A DNA stretch of 64,000 bases, taken from Elymus sibiricus. Taxonomy: Eukaryota > Streptophyta > Magnoliopsida > Poales > Poaceae. The notes under the pieces were generated by a model. The model was not told the origin of the DNA. It saw nothing but the letters and a program-made list of their open reading frames with translations, and ran no database searches. Shown here piece by piece: positions 21,561-31,885 of the stretch. The stretch's first letter is position 1, and every line of letters begins with the position of its first letter. The stretch spans positions 200,856,537 through 200,920,536 of the forward strand of contig CM077672.1 in NCBI GenBank assembly GCA_039707655.1, written 5' to 3'. Made by a program: the position numbers and the translations under genes.

Positions 21561-22260
21561 GAACAGGAGGCCGTTGCTGCCGTCCGTTGCCTCTCCATGT
21601 ACACGAGCCCTGGCCGTACGTATGCGCGAGTACGCGTTCGAGACCCTGCCTGTATGTACATACGTGGCCGTATTTTTTGCCTTGTGGCTGTACGTACGTG
21701 TACACTATTTAGATGGGACTGCCTGAACTGCTACGTCAGGGGCTCTACTATGACACGTGCCGCTACTTACTCGGCCACGGTTCATCCTTGCAGAGAGACC
21801 GATCGACTAGTATGTACGTACATGTTCATGACCAGACAGACAACGCTACGTACGTTGCGACCGGGTGGGTCCCAGCTGTCAGGGAGGATAAGGACGCACT
21901 TCCTTGCATGCGAAGATATAGCTGCTGGGTCCCAGCTGTCAGGGGGAGGAATCGTTTTTTTGCGAGTAATAAGGAGGCACTTCCTTGCGTGTGAAGATGT
22001 AGCTGGTGGGTCCAGCTGTCAGCCTCACTGCTACTTGTGAGCTGCGTTAAAATTTCCTCGAAGAGGAGAGGATGATGCAGTACAGTAGAGATAAGTATTT
22101 CCCTCAGTTAAGAACCAAGGTCATCAATCCAGTAGGAGAACCAAGCAGAACCTCGTTAGTAGCACCTACAGACATAAAAGCAAATACTTGCACCCAACGC
22201 AAACAAGAGGGTTGGCAATCCTCTTGGCGGTTACTTGCAAGGATTAATTCTGATAGTGAT

Positions 22261-23182
22261 TGTCGGGCCCGTGGAACCCAGGGTATCCAGGCCCGTCTGC
22301 CTTTGGCCCAGGGCTGAATGCCTGGCGTGGGCCCAGCAAGCTGTCATCGTCAAGCATCTCACCAAGACCCCTCATGAGGCCTTGGCCTCCTGAGGACCCC
22401 TCCTCAGGGAGCGGTAAACGAGACTCAACATCTTCACCAGCAGCCTCGCGAGGCTCTCTCCCGAGGCGCTCTCGCGAGGCGGCCTCCCGAGGTGGCCGCC
22501 CGAGGCACCCTCCCAAAGGCGCTCGAGACAAGGGCTGTTCGACTCGGCCGCGCGGTCCCGTGCCCGTCACGTGGGTGACGCGCGCGGTGACGAACGGAGA
22601 CGGAGGCCGTGCCAGCATGCGCGGATGAAGAGGTTTTCCCCTTTTATGTTCAGGGAGGAAGGCCAGCAGTCCACTTCCCAAAGCAACCCCAAAGGTTGCC
22701 CGATCGGCGAAAGAAGACCAAGACGGCGGGCGCGCTGGGCGGAGGTCATCACCGAGCCCACCGGCGCGTCATGGATCATGCTTTGGCAGGCGAAGACCGC
22801 CTTTAGTCAGGATAGCCTGAGCGCCTATCCCCTTTCAAAACCAGCCAAGTGTGGCAACCCTTCCCGCCTAAGTTTTGAGGGGGAAGAGGACCAAGGCAGG
22901 TATAAAGGGACAGTGCTGCCATCGTCGTAGGGAACCCCGATTCGGTCGACTCCTTCTCCTACCTTGTACGCGAGAACACTCTCTTGCTAACAACAGTCAA
23001 AACCAAGCAGGAGTAGGGTTTTACACCGCAAGGTGGCCCGCACCTGGGTAAACCGCCGAGTCCACGGTCCGTCCTCGCTAGCGCGCTCCTGCCGTAGCTT
23101 AGCCGTGGTAGGGGACGAAGAGGTAGGAACAAGCTCACCCCAGTGTTCGAACCTTTGGGTCCCCGGAGCCCGACTTCCGACA
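22261..23182 (+). repeat. 5' LTR of gypsy copy 1 (922 bp)
   Basis: It starts TGTCGGGCCC and ends GACTTCCGACA. It carries many CCTCGCGAGG/CCTCCCGAGG palindromes (about 22380-22510) and a TATAAAGG core at 22911-22918. It matches the truncated 3' LTR at 41670-42376 and the LTRs of copy 2. Confidence 0.92.
22911..22918 (+). promoter_or_regulatory. TATA-like box in the gypsy LTR
   Basis: TATAAAGG in copy 1 corresponds to TATAAAAGG at 45577-45585 and again near 58880 in copy 2. It is therefore conserved at the same LTR position and probably sets element transcription. Confidence 0.6.
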
Positions 23183-23185
23183 TTT

Positions 23186-23203
23186 TGGCGCGCCAGGTAG
23201 GGG
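23186..23203 (+). promoter_or_regulatory. primer binding site of gypsy copy 1
   Basis: TGGCGCGCCAGGTAGGGG starts four bases after the LTR end. The identical string follows the 5' LTR of copy 2 at about 45862. It begins with TGG, as expected for pairing to a tRNA CCA end. Confidence 0.7.
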
Positions 23204-23246
23204 TGCGCTGCTGTTCTTCCGCTCCGCCCTCCGTTCCACCAGCTTC

Positions 23247-24746
23247 ATGGCCGACACACGCCGCGAGCGCGCCAAGCGCAGGGCTGGCCGCGTGGCTCAG
23301 ACGGAGCCAGTGGCCCGCGGCAACCGCCGCGGCCCTGTCGAGACCACAGCCGCTGCCGCCACCGACCCCGCTGCCCGTGAGCAGCAGGACTCCTCCCTGC
23401 ACCCCTCCGTGCAGGCGAACGGCCACACCGCCGTGGCCTCCTCCCTCGCCCACTGTGACGTGCCGGCCCCCCAGACGGCGCTGCTCATGGCGCGCGAACT
23501 GCTCCGCTATCGTCCTGCTGATGCTGGCTACGGCACCTGGCTTGGTCGCATCACCGAGCTCGTCAACGCCACCAGGGATGCTCTGGCGCCTTCCCACTCG
23601 CTCCACCCTCGGCCGTCTCGCGCTGGGGACCTGGTGCACGGCGCTCCCCCGCCGCCTCCTCTGCGCAACGAGCTCGACGGGCCCCAGCGCAACGTGCGGG
23701 CGCGCGAGCCGTCCCGTGGCGCGTCCCTGCCAGTCCGTGACGAGGCCAGCTGCCAGATCATCCGATGCGTGCCGCCTGATGCGTGGGTGCTCCTCGAGCG
23801 GCAGCTCCAGCACCAGGACCAGGCCGTCCAGGAGGTTGCGGTAGCTGGGCGCCAGAACCGCGCCACCCTCGCCGGCGGCGTCCCCTCAAGCGGTGTGGGC
23901 TGCCGCGCCTTCACCCGCGAGCTACGTCGGGTGGTGTGGCCCGCGAAGTTCCAGCCTGAGCTGCCTCCGCGCTACGACGGCACCCCCGACCCCGCGGAGT
24001 TCCTTCAGCTCTACGCGCTGAGCGTCGAGGCGGCGAGCGGCGACGACAAGGTCATGGCGAACTGGTTCCCCATGGCCCTCAAGGACGGCCCGCGCTCCTG
24101 GCTCATGAACCTCCCCAAGGCATCTATCTCATCATGGGCCGAGCTCTGCAGCCGGTTCGTCGCCAACTTCAAGGGCACACAAGACCGCTCCCTCACCATC
24201 AACGACCCGTGGCACGTGCGGCAGCGCCCAGACGAGACCCTCCGCAAGTACATCCAGCGCTTCAGCCAAGTGCGCAACAAGATACCGCGCGCCTCCGACG
24301 CGGCCGTCATCTCTACGTTCTCCACCGGCGTCACAGACGTCAAGATGCGCGAGAAGCTCGCCATCAACGACGAGCTAGACTCGGTGCTTGAGCTGTTCGA
24401 CCTCGCCGACAAGTGCGCCAAGGCTGAAGAAGGCCGCCTCTTCGTCCACAACAACCCCGACGCGGTGCTCGAGGCCGCCAAGACCAAGAACAAGGACGTC
24501 AAGCGTAAGGGCCCTGCCGTGCTTGCGGCGGAGCCCGAGCAAAAGCACGGCCGTGATCATGACGAGCCCAGGAAGGACGGCTGCCCACTCTGCGCCTACC
24601 ACAACGTGCGCTCCCACGGCACTGAAGACTACCAGGAGCTCAAGCTGCTCCGCGACGAGCGCCAGGGCCGCCAAGGCGGCCGCGGCGGCAACCGCTGGGA
24701 CGGCCGCAACGGCAACGACAACTTCCGCCAGGGCTGGCACGACTAG
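23247..24746 (+). CDS. gag of gypsy copy 1 (499 aa)
   Basis: The frame opens 64 bases after the LTR. It has an Ala/Arg/Pro-rich N-terminal half, then the retrotransposon gag domain at about residues 235-345 (PPRYDGTPDPAEFLQLY, SWAELCSRFVANFKGT, DETLRKYIQRF). A Lys-rich segment and a zinc-binding-like motif (CAYHNVRSHGTEDY, about residues 455-470) follow, and then a Gly/Arg-rich RNA-binding tail. In the second copy the last metal ligand is Cys (DDC), so the Tyr here is a probable loss-of-function change. A TAG ends the frame, and the protease lies downstream in the same frame, so gag and protease would be joined by readthrough or were once continuous. Gag packages element RNA into virus-like particles. 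Confidence 0.85.
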   Translation: MADTRRERAKRRAGRVAQTEPVARGNRRGPVETTAAAATDPAAREQQDSSLHPSVQANGHTAVASSLAHCDVPAPQTALLMARELLRYRPADAGYGTWLGRITELVNATRDALAPSHSLHPRPSRAGDLVHGAPPPPPLRNELDGPQRNVRAREPSRGASLPVRDEASCQIIRCVPPDAWVLLERQLQHQDQAVQEVAVAGRQNRATLAGGVPSSGVGCRAFTRELRRVVWPAKFQPELPPRYDGTPDPAEFLQLYALSVEAASGDDKVMANWFPMALKDGPRSWLMNLPKASISSWAELCSRFVANFKGTQDRSLTINDPWHVRQRPDETLRKYIQRFSQVRNKIPRASDAAVISTFSTGVTDVKMREKLAINDELDSVLELFDLADKCAKAEEGRLFVHNNPDAVLEAAKTKNKDVKRKGPAVLAAEPEQKHGRDHDEPRKDGCPLCAYHNVRSHGTEDYQELKLLRDERQGRQGGRGGNRWDGRNGNDNFRQGWHD

Positions 24747-25667
24747 CCTCGTGAGGCTGCCTGGCGCGACCAGCCTCGTGAGGCAAAACCTCAGGCCAAT
24801 GCCGCTCTTCCACCGCTGCCGCCGCCACCTCGGAGGAACGGCATCAACCCGCCTGATGATGGCGCTGGGGGCTACCAGGAGCCTCGCGCGGTCGCCTGCA
24901 TCCTTGGCGGGGCTCATGCCCCCATGTCCAACCGCCACTTCAAGCTGCTCTATCGCGAAGCGAATGCCGCCCTCCCGAGGCCAGAGGCCGCGTGGCCCCT
25001 CAAGTGGTCGCAGTACGCCATCACCTTCGATTCCACGGACCACCCCAAGTCCTCGGCCTCTGCAGGCGCACTTCCCATGCTGTGCACTCCCACCATCAGC
25101 AACGTCGTGGTCACCAAGACCCTCATCGACGGATGCGCCGGCCTCAACGTGATCTCCATCGAAACCTTCGAGACGCTCCAGGTGCCCTACGACCAGCTGA
25201 TGCCGACCAGGCCCTTCTCCGGAGTGACCGATGGCTCCACCATCCCTCTGGGGCAAGTGCGCCTTCCCGTCACCTTCGGCACCCGCAAGAACTACCATAC
25301 CAAGCTCATCGACTTCGACGTGGCGCACATTGGCCTGCCTTATAATGCCATCTTGGGCTACCCAGCTCTCGCCAAGTTCATGGCGGCGACCCATCATGCC
25401 TACAACGTCCTCAAGATGCCTGGCTGCAGCGGCATCATCACTGTCACCTACGACGAGAAGGATGCGGTCTGCTCCCTCGAGCGTGCCTACAAAGCCGCCG
25501 CTGTCACCCACCCGGCTGACGAGGACGCGGTCGAGCCTCCTGAGGCCGTGCCCACGAAGAAGAAGCAACTGTTCTCTCAGGACCGCGCTGAGACGAAGAA
25601 GGTGTCGGTGGATGGCAGCGGCTCAGGCCCTGCCTTCACCATCGGAGCTGGCCTTCCTCCCGCATAG
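24747..25667 (+). pseudogene. aspartic protease region of gypsy copy 1
   Basis: The frame is the same as gag but follows its TAG; the first ATG is 24924. It contains WSQYAITFDSTDHP, the active-site segment LIDGCAGLNVI and the flap/ILGYPALAKF region typical of gypsy retropepsins. The second copy has DGGAGLN at the active site, so this copy carries a Gly-to-Cys change next to the catalytic Asp. It stops at TAG 25665-25667 immediately before the RT coding region; copy 2 has the same amber codon at the homologous place. It would cleave the polyprotein. Confidence 0.8.
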
Positions 25668-26087
25668 GAAAGCACGCTCGTCACCTTCCTTCGGGCAAAC
25701 TCGGATGTTTTCGCCTGGAAAGCATCTGATTTGTCCGGTGTGCCGAGGGAGTGATCGAGCACCACTTAGCGGTGTGCCCCAATGCACGCCCCGTCAAGCA
25801 AAAGCATGGCTCCAGGCGCCAGAGAAGCAAGATTTCATCGTCAAGGAAGTTCAGAAGCTCCAAGAAGCGGGAGTCATCCGAGAGGTGCGCCATCCCGAAT
25901 GGCTCGCTAACCCAGTTGTCGTCCCCAAGAAAGGCAGCAAGGGGCGTATGTGCGTTGACTTCACCAGCCTCAACAAGGTCGGCCCTCAGGACCCCTTCCT
26001 GCTACCGTGAGTCAGCCAAGGCGCCGGCCCCGCCACCGGCGGCGCATGCCTTTCGGCCTGAGGAACGCCGGCGCCTCCTTCCAGAGG
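25668..26087 (+). pseudogene. deleted reverse transcriptase fragment, gypsy copy 1
   Basis: The N-terminal RT part is recognisable: NSDVFAWKASDLSGV, VREVRHPEWLANPVVV-like sequence, RMCVDFTSLNK and DPFLLP. The sequence then jumps to MPFGLRNAGASF, omitting the segment with the first catalytic Asp. Nothing after that motif (YVDD, RNase H, integrase) is present. A 1-bp loss near 25753 and a TGA near 26008 further disrupt it. Copy 2 has the same junction, so the deletion predates both insertions. Confidence 0.82.
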
Positions 26088-27398
26088 CTGGCGCCCCTCG
26101 TGCCAGGGCCTCGCGAGTCCCCTGCTTCTCGCGAGCCCCCTGGGCTTCAGCAGCCCCCTGGTCCTGGTGAAGCGAGCCTCCGCAGCACGCCTCGCCGGGC
26201 AATCTGACGGCCCTCCGGCACAGTTCTGCCAGGTGCGTCCGAGCGTCGCCTCACGCGGCCCAAGCTCTGTCTCGCCGCGCCTTCTGCACCTTCGCTCCCG
26301 GGATCCTCCGCCAAGGTGTTTTCCTTTTACGTGACTGAGGGCGCCCCACGGGCTTCACCAACCTCAATCTGACCCGTGCCAGACACGGTAGCCTCGCCCC
26401 TCTCCTTTTTGGTTGTGTAAAGGATTTTGCTGATTATGCTCTGATGAGTTTATGTTGCCTACTTAATTGCGTGTTGAGCACGATGCCGTCCCGAGAGCGC
26501 CATGCGCTCGCGACCCCTCCCCTGACCGATTCTGTGAGTAGGGGCTAGGCACGGCGCCTGTGCTCGGGTCCGTCCCTGCAGCGCCGCAAAATCCAAGCGA
26601 CTGAGCTCTGGCTTGCAGGTCCGCTCCCATGCACGTCACCTCACCAAGGTCCTTGGTGCCTTATCTCCTCACGCAACGGCCACGGGCGAGCTAGCGAGTG
26701 CGTGTCGGTCCCCCCATTGTGAAATTTTTCGACATGCAGTGTCTCAGGAGGCAAGCCACACGGGGACCTCGCGGGCGGCCTCTCGCGAGCCGACCTACGG
26801 CGGTCGCCTAATCAGAGGGCCTCGCGAGACGAAGACTTCGAAGGCCGAGCCTCGCGAGGCATGCCTCGTGAGCCGCATGTACTCCTCATGAGCTGTGGCT
26901 CGCCCGACACCGCTCTCCGCCAAAAGCTAAGTCTAACTACCTCGCGAGACGCCCTCGCCGTCACTCAAGCTCTCTCCCTTCGCGATCCCGCTGAGTGCTA
27001 GCATTTTTTCTTCCGCGTGAGCCGCTTGCATGCCAATGGGGGGCTCCCTGAGCATCGCGCCTCAGGAGCCCTCACTAGCTCCCGGTGCCCCTCACCTCCT
27101 GGCCTTGTTTCGGCATCGCGACTGGACATACCTGTGGCGGCTGAGGCCCGCTCGGGGGCTAGGTCCCGACGGCGTAGAGCGCTAAGGTAAACGAGAAAGA
27201 AAAAACTGGCCTCACGAGAGGACTTCGGGAGGGAACGCATACATTCCAAATCGCAAAAGCATGAAATTAAAACATAAAAGATATTGTTTTCACGCCCCCG
27301 CAGGGCTACATCGATTCAGTGCAGGAGAATAAAAAGAAGAAAAAGGCCTAGGTGGGGCGCCGTCACCCCCAAGACTCCAACATGGACGCTGCGCGCGC
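26088..27398 (+). other. gypsy copy 1 non-coding region between RT fragment and B3 ORF
   Basis: GC-rich, with many CCTCGCGAG/CTCGCGAG motifs (about 26100-26170 and 26750-26960) and no credible gene. It aligns throughout with 49030-50223 of copy 2, so it is a stable part of the family. Confidence 0.7.
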
Positions 27399-28061
27399 CT
27401 AGTCGGAGTCCTCATCCTCGCTCTTGATGCGGGGGGAGCTGTCGTCGCTTTCGCTTCCGCCGGAGGGGGCCGCACCGCTGTCCCTGTCGTCCTTGCTGGA
27501 GGAGCCGCTGTAGCTGTCGTCCTCGCTCTCCGCGCAGCACTCCAGACGGCTGCCGGAGATCCCGAAGATCTTCACGAAGAGCGTGGCGGCCCCATCGTAC
27601 TTGAATTGGAGGACGTGCCCCTGCTTCAGGCCACGGGCGAGGGCGAACGACTTCCACCCCTACTTCAAGAACATGAAGCCCGAGGGATTGAACTCCGTCG
27701 CCCCCCAGGAGGGGCCGTTGCAGCAGCCATCGGCCTGCACCCACAGGCCCAAGGGCGCGCGGTCCTCCATCGCCCCCGCAAAGGAGTCTGGGAGCCGGAG
27801 CCAAGTGCAGGGCCGGCGATGCATGTTCACTATGAACTCGTGAGCCGCCTCCGCCGAATGGCTACCCGTCTGGGCAGGTAGGGCGGCCGCCCCGCCGTGG
27901 CCGCCTCGGCCGCGCGTGCCGCGCCCTCCACGCCCGCAGGCGGTGCCCCTCCCATGGCCGCTGGGACTGGCGCCAGCAACCGCCGGGGAGCGCCCGTGCC
28001 CCCGGGGCGGAACCTTGGACGCGGCAGCAGAAGCGCGGGCACACCCTCTTCCCCTTGCCAT
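27399..28061 (-). pseudogene. antisense B3-domain ORF captured by gypsy copy 1
   Basis: The ORF starts at ATG 28061 and reads 221 codons on the minus strand to TAG 27399. After a Gly/Arg/Ala-rich N-terminus, a B3 DNA-binding domain is visible: EFIVNMHRRPCTWLRLPDSF, then GFMFLK, GWKSFALARGLK, HVLQFKYDGAATLFVKIFG and GSRLECC, followed by an acidic Ser/Asp-rich tail. B3 domains bind promoter DNA in plant REM/ARF/ABI3-type regulators. One in-frame stop (27660-27662) replaces the residue that is Gln in copy 2. It lies opposite to gag, just before the 3' LTR region, a place where Tat-type elements are known to hold antisense extra ORFs. No introns are seen. Confidence 0.8.
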
Positions 28062-28079
28062 CACTGCGGCGGCTCTGGC

Positions 28080-29608
28080 AGATGCTAGGGTTTCACTGAG
28101 ACGTTACTTTCGGTCTTACCGATTCGCACAACTCGGTGGCACCGAGATGTACTTGTGCTGTGGCCAGGGCCAAATCGGTGGGACCGAAAATTCCTATTCG
28201 GTCGGTCCGAGATGCATTCGGCGGAAACCTAACCCTAAAATTTTGCTCGAATCTCGTTCAAACGAACTAATCTGGTGGAAAGGGGATTGCATTCGTGGCA
28301 AGATTTCAGGCAATCCAATCGTGCATTGAATCGGAAATGGGAAGCACGAAGGGGATCGAAACTCAACCTAACTCGGTGGAGTTTCTCTACGGCGGCAACG
28401 GCGGTGGAGATTACCGTTGACGGCGATGGAATCCTGCGGCGAGGGCGCACAGGCGACGACGGCGACGATTCGGAGACCAAAGGGGCGGCAGCAATGGGGC
28501 GCGGGCGCGTGACGTTTGAAGTAATTTTCAACCGCACGGTTTGCTGGGAATATATACCCATTCGCTGTCGGTGGCACCGAGTGGAACAAATCGGTAGCAC
28601 CGAGACGTGCAACTGCTTGCAGTTACAGCAACTCGGTCCAACCGAGTTGGTCTAATCGGTAGCACCGAGATGAAAACCTAGATCAATCTAAATGCTTTCG
28701 ATTCGACCGAGTTTGAGTAGGTTGGTCTGACCGAAATCAATTAGAAGGTTTTGGAGGTTCAACCCTTTCAGATCGGTGGCTCCGAGTGCTCCTCACCCGG
28801 AGGGTCCGAAAATGACTTGTTCAATTTTTGTGATGCAGCAAGAATAGAATTTGAGACAAGAAAGCATAGATAGCTAGAGAAGGTTCTTAGGCATTCTTGT
28901 ACATCCACTTGGCCAGAAAAACCAAGACAATCAAAACAACAAATGGATGTCCTCGAATGATGAAAACATGCAAACCAACATGCTCACACAATAAGATTGC
29001 AAATGAAATATGTGTCAAACATGCACAACCAATTCTAGCATCTATCAAGCAATGGCGATGACTAGGTCATCTATATATGAGTATATTGACTTAGGAGCCA
29101 AATGAGAACATTTGATCATAGGTCATACTCATCGTTTAAGCACAAGTGGGGTCACCACTTTTACATAAAGCATTAATGTGTTCACACCATTAGAGTTGCT
29201 TTAGCTCAATTGTTTAGAGCAAAGCTCCCCCTAGATGTGATATCCCCGCTAAAAGGGATGAACTAACCTTGGGTTTTGTCGATGATGACTTCATGTAGAT
29301 GTTGAAGATGTGGATGCTCAATGTTGATGTAGACCATCAAAAGTTTGGAGCAATCCTTTGGAGTTTTGTGCTTTCAATACCTACATGTGTTAGTCCCACA
29401 CAAGGAACATACAAGGATATCCATAGACATAGAGTGAAATACACATATGATGATGTCCATGAATGCATTGATTACCTTGTCCCTTGCCTTACCAACAAGA
29501 GGGTTTGTGACTCCATGAACTAGTACAAGATTTGGAAGTTGGCCGCACAAGTCCTTGCCAAAAAGAATATGAGTGAAGTTTGTTGGCAGAGTCACCCTCA
29601 AGAACTCT
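28080..29608 (-). other. copia spacer A after gag, with palindrome array
   Basis: The spacer has no pol sequence. It contains many CGGTSSSACCG palindromes at 28100-28815, then AT-rich DNA. The stretch 29040-29165 is related to the post-pol region of the first copia element (3455-3560), so the sequence passes from the end of gag straight to post-pol DNA. The short frame 29374-29601 is not recognised. Confidence 0.75.
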
Positions 29609-31801
29609 CTAGTTCTTCTTCTTTTGGACCCACATCAACTTGATGGGAATCCTTGGAGTTGTAGTAGCACTTGATGAAGTAGAACTTGATGTAGTCTTGA
29701 GAACCCACTTGACCATGGCTTGAGGAGCTTCTTCAAATGAATCAATCTCTTCTTGAAGCTTGTCCTTGCCTTTTAGCTTGTGGTCTTGTGGTGGAAGATC
29801 TTCTTGAGCTTGTGTTCCCTTGAAGGAAGTAGGATCATACTTCTCTTGTTGAGGAACAAACTTCGTCTTGGGGTATTGACCTTCCTCCCATTCAACTCCA
29901 TCGGCATTGAACTTCCGTTCAAAACCAACACCTTGGTTCTTCCGGTGCCTTCCTTGCTTGCGTACAATTTCTTCAAATTGCTTACTACCGGCAAGGCTCT
30001 TGTAGACACCTTTTTCTATAATTCCTTTCAATAGCATATTTTCTTGCTCAAGTGTAACTTGGCTAAGAGAATCATTAGTGGAATCAATAGAACTACTAGA
30101 AGCAACAATATTGGATTTAGTATTGTTATTGTTACTACTAGAGGCAGAACCATTTTTACCCTTGTTGCTAGTTTGCTTAGGTTTAACTTGTGGCATAAAA
30201 GTAGACAAGAGTAAACGCTTGGCAAGATATGAAGAACTCTTCTTTCGAAGATCGTCATTGATAGCTTTAAGAAACTCATGCTCTTGCTCTAAATTTAGCT
30301 TCTCGAAGCATAGCTTCTCATGAGTTCTTAGAAGTTCTCTATGATCCTCTTGAGTTGTTTCATGAGCTAACTTAAGAGCATTTAGTTCTTTAGTTAGACG
30401 CTCAATCTCCTTCATAGCATTGTCACTCGTTTCCTCTTGACTATCGTGATTACTAGCATTTTCATTATAGCTCACATCACTAGCCCTATCAACAAGTAAA
30501 TCATCATCACCTAGCAAATCATCTTCATCACTATTAAAATCAAGATGCTCGGGGTGTGATACCTTGGGGCCTTTTGCCATGAAGCATCTTCCAATTCCTT
30601 CATTTGGTGAGTCAAATAGATCGTAGGAGTTGGATGACACAAGTGCAAGTCCTGCAACACCTTCTTCTTGACTATAGTCGGAGTTGGAGTGATAACTTCT
30701 CTCGGAGTGGTTGTCGGAGTCGGAGCCGGAAACCCATTCACCAACATGAGCTTGATTTCTTCTTCTTGTGTAGCTCCTTGATGACTTGTCCTTCCTCTCC
30801 GAATCCTTACTTCTTTGAGAGTGTCTTCGTTCATAATAATCATCTCTACTCCTTCTCTCTTTATGAGGTGATTCATCTCTTCTATGTCTTCCTCTTGGTG
30901 ATTCGTCTCTTTTCTTGTAGGGAGCCATACACTCATTTGAGTAGTGTCCGGGCTTTCCACAATTGTAGCAGTTCTGGTCACGACTTGATAATCTTCTCTC
31001 ATAGTGTCTTGAGCTAGAGCTTCTTTCATTCCCTTTGTTCTTGTAGAACTTGTTGAACCTTTTCACCATTAGGCTAATCTCTTCATTGGATACTAGCTGG
31101 TCACTTGAAGTTATTGGAGCATCGGTTGAGGCTTTGTAAGCACCACTTGACTTGTTATGCAGCTCCTCTTTGTCCTTGAGCGACATTTCATGAGCGACAA
31201 TCCTTCCAATGACTTCCGTGGGCTTGAGAGCTTTGTAATTTGGCATCATTTGGATCAATGTGCAGACGGTATCATATTTTCCATCCAAAGCTCTAAGTAT
31301 CTTCTTGATGATGAATTTGTCGGTCATCTCTTCACTTCCTAAGCCGGCAATCTCATTTGTGATGAGAGCAAGCCTAGAGTACATCTCAGCGACTCCTTCA
31401 CCATCCTTCATCTTGAACTTGTCAAGTTGACTTTGGAGCACATCCAACTTAGACTCCTTGACGGACTCGGTACCCTCATGCATATCAACCAAAGTATCCC
31501 AAATTTCCTTTGCATTCTCGAGGCGGCTGATTTTGTTGAATTCTTCGGGACATAGACCGTTGAATAGAATGTCACAAGCTTGAGCATTGTATTGCAACAT
31601 CTTCAATTCTTCCGAGGTTGCTTCACGATCCGATTCCTTGCCATCCTCAAAGAAGTCACCTTGCAAGCCAACACGAACAACAGCCCAAACGGCGGGGTTA
31701 TGACCAAGAATATGCATTTTCATCTTATGTTTCCAACTAGCAAAGTTTGTACCATCAAAATATGGACTTCTACGGTGATAATTACCCTCACTTGACGTCA
31801 T
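29609..31801 (-). CDS. copia gag, copy A (730 aa, intact)
   Basis: The protein starts MTSSEGNYHRRSPYFDGTNF, typical of copia gag. It contains the UBN2-type gag domain (about residues 15-215; WDTLVDMHEGTESVKESKL), a CCHC zinc knuckle CYNCGKPGHYSNEC (about residue 280), an Arg/Ser-rich basic region, an acidic region, and a long coiled-coil-like segment (about residues 465-530). It ends in KKKN with a stop; no protease follows. The ATG lies about 70 nt downstream of the primer binding site. Gag forms the particle and binds RNA. Being full length, it could support its own packaging if pol is supplied in trans. Confidence 0.9.
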   Translation of the reverse strand: MTSSEGNYHRRSPYFDGTNFASWKHKMKMHILGHNPAVWAVVRVGLQGDFFEDGKESDREATSEELKMLQYNAQACDILFNGLCPEEFNKISRLENAKEIWDTLVDMHEGTESVKESKLDVLQSQLDKFKMKDGEGVAEMYSRLALITNEIAGLGSEEMTDKFIIKKILRALDGKYDTVCTLIQMMPNYKALKPTEVIGRIVAHEMSLKDKEELHNKSSGAYKASTDAPITSSDQLVSNEEISLMVKRFNKFYKNKGNERSSSSRHYERRLSSRDQNCYNCGKPGHYSNECMAPYKKRDESPRGRHRRDESPHKERRSRDDYYERRHSQRSKDSERKDKSSRSYTRRRNQAHVGEWVSGSDSDNHSERSYHSNSDYSQEEGVAGLALVSSNSYDLFDSPNEGIGRCFMAKGPKVSHPEHLDFNSDEDDLLGDDDLLVDRASDVSYNENASNHDSQEETSDNAMKEIERLTKELNALKLAHETTQEDHRELLRTHEKLCFEKLNLEQEHEFLKAINDDLRKKSSSYLAKRLLLSTFMPQVKPKQTSNKGKNGSASSSNNNNTKSNIVASSSSIDSTNDSLSQVTLEQENMLLKGIIEKGVYKSLAGSKQFEEIVRKQGRHRKNQGVGFERKFNADGVEWEEGQYPKTKFVPQQEKYDPTSFKGTQAQEDLPPQDHKLKGKDKLQEEIDSFEEAPQAMVKWVLKTTSSSTSSSATTTPRIPIKLMWVQKKKN

Positions 31802-31871
31802 ACTCTCCTAGGTTGTGAAACCAAGGCTATGATCACCAAAGCTATGGAAATCAAGGCTTACGGAGACCAAA

Positions 31872-31883
31872 GCTCTGATACCA
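31872..31883 (-). promoter_or_regulatory. copia primer binding site (tRNA-Met), copy A
   Basis: TGGTATCAGAGC on the minus strand starts two bases after the LTR end CTACA. It is the standard initiator tRNA-Met primer site of plant copia elements. Confidence 0.93.
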
Positions 31884-31885
31884 CT

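Noticed and set aside
22959..23813. 284-codon reverse ORF over the gypsy 5' LTR and gag start
   Set aside because: It crosses the LTR boundary and is antisense to gag; a shadow of GC-rich coding DNA.
24375..25568. 397-codon reverse ORF opposite gag and protease
   Set aside because: GC-rich shadow of a real coding region; no recognisable protein features.
31872..31883. tRNA-like match
   Set aside because: It is only the 12-bp primer binding site complementary to tRNA-Met; no cloverleaf.
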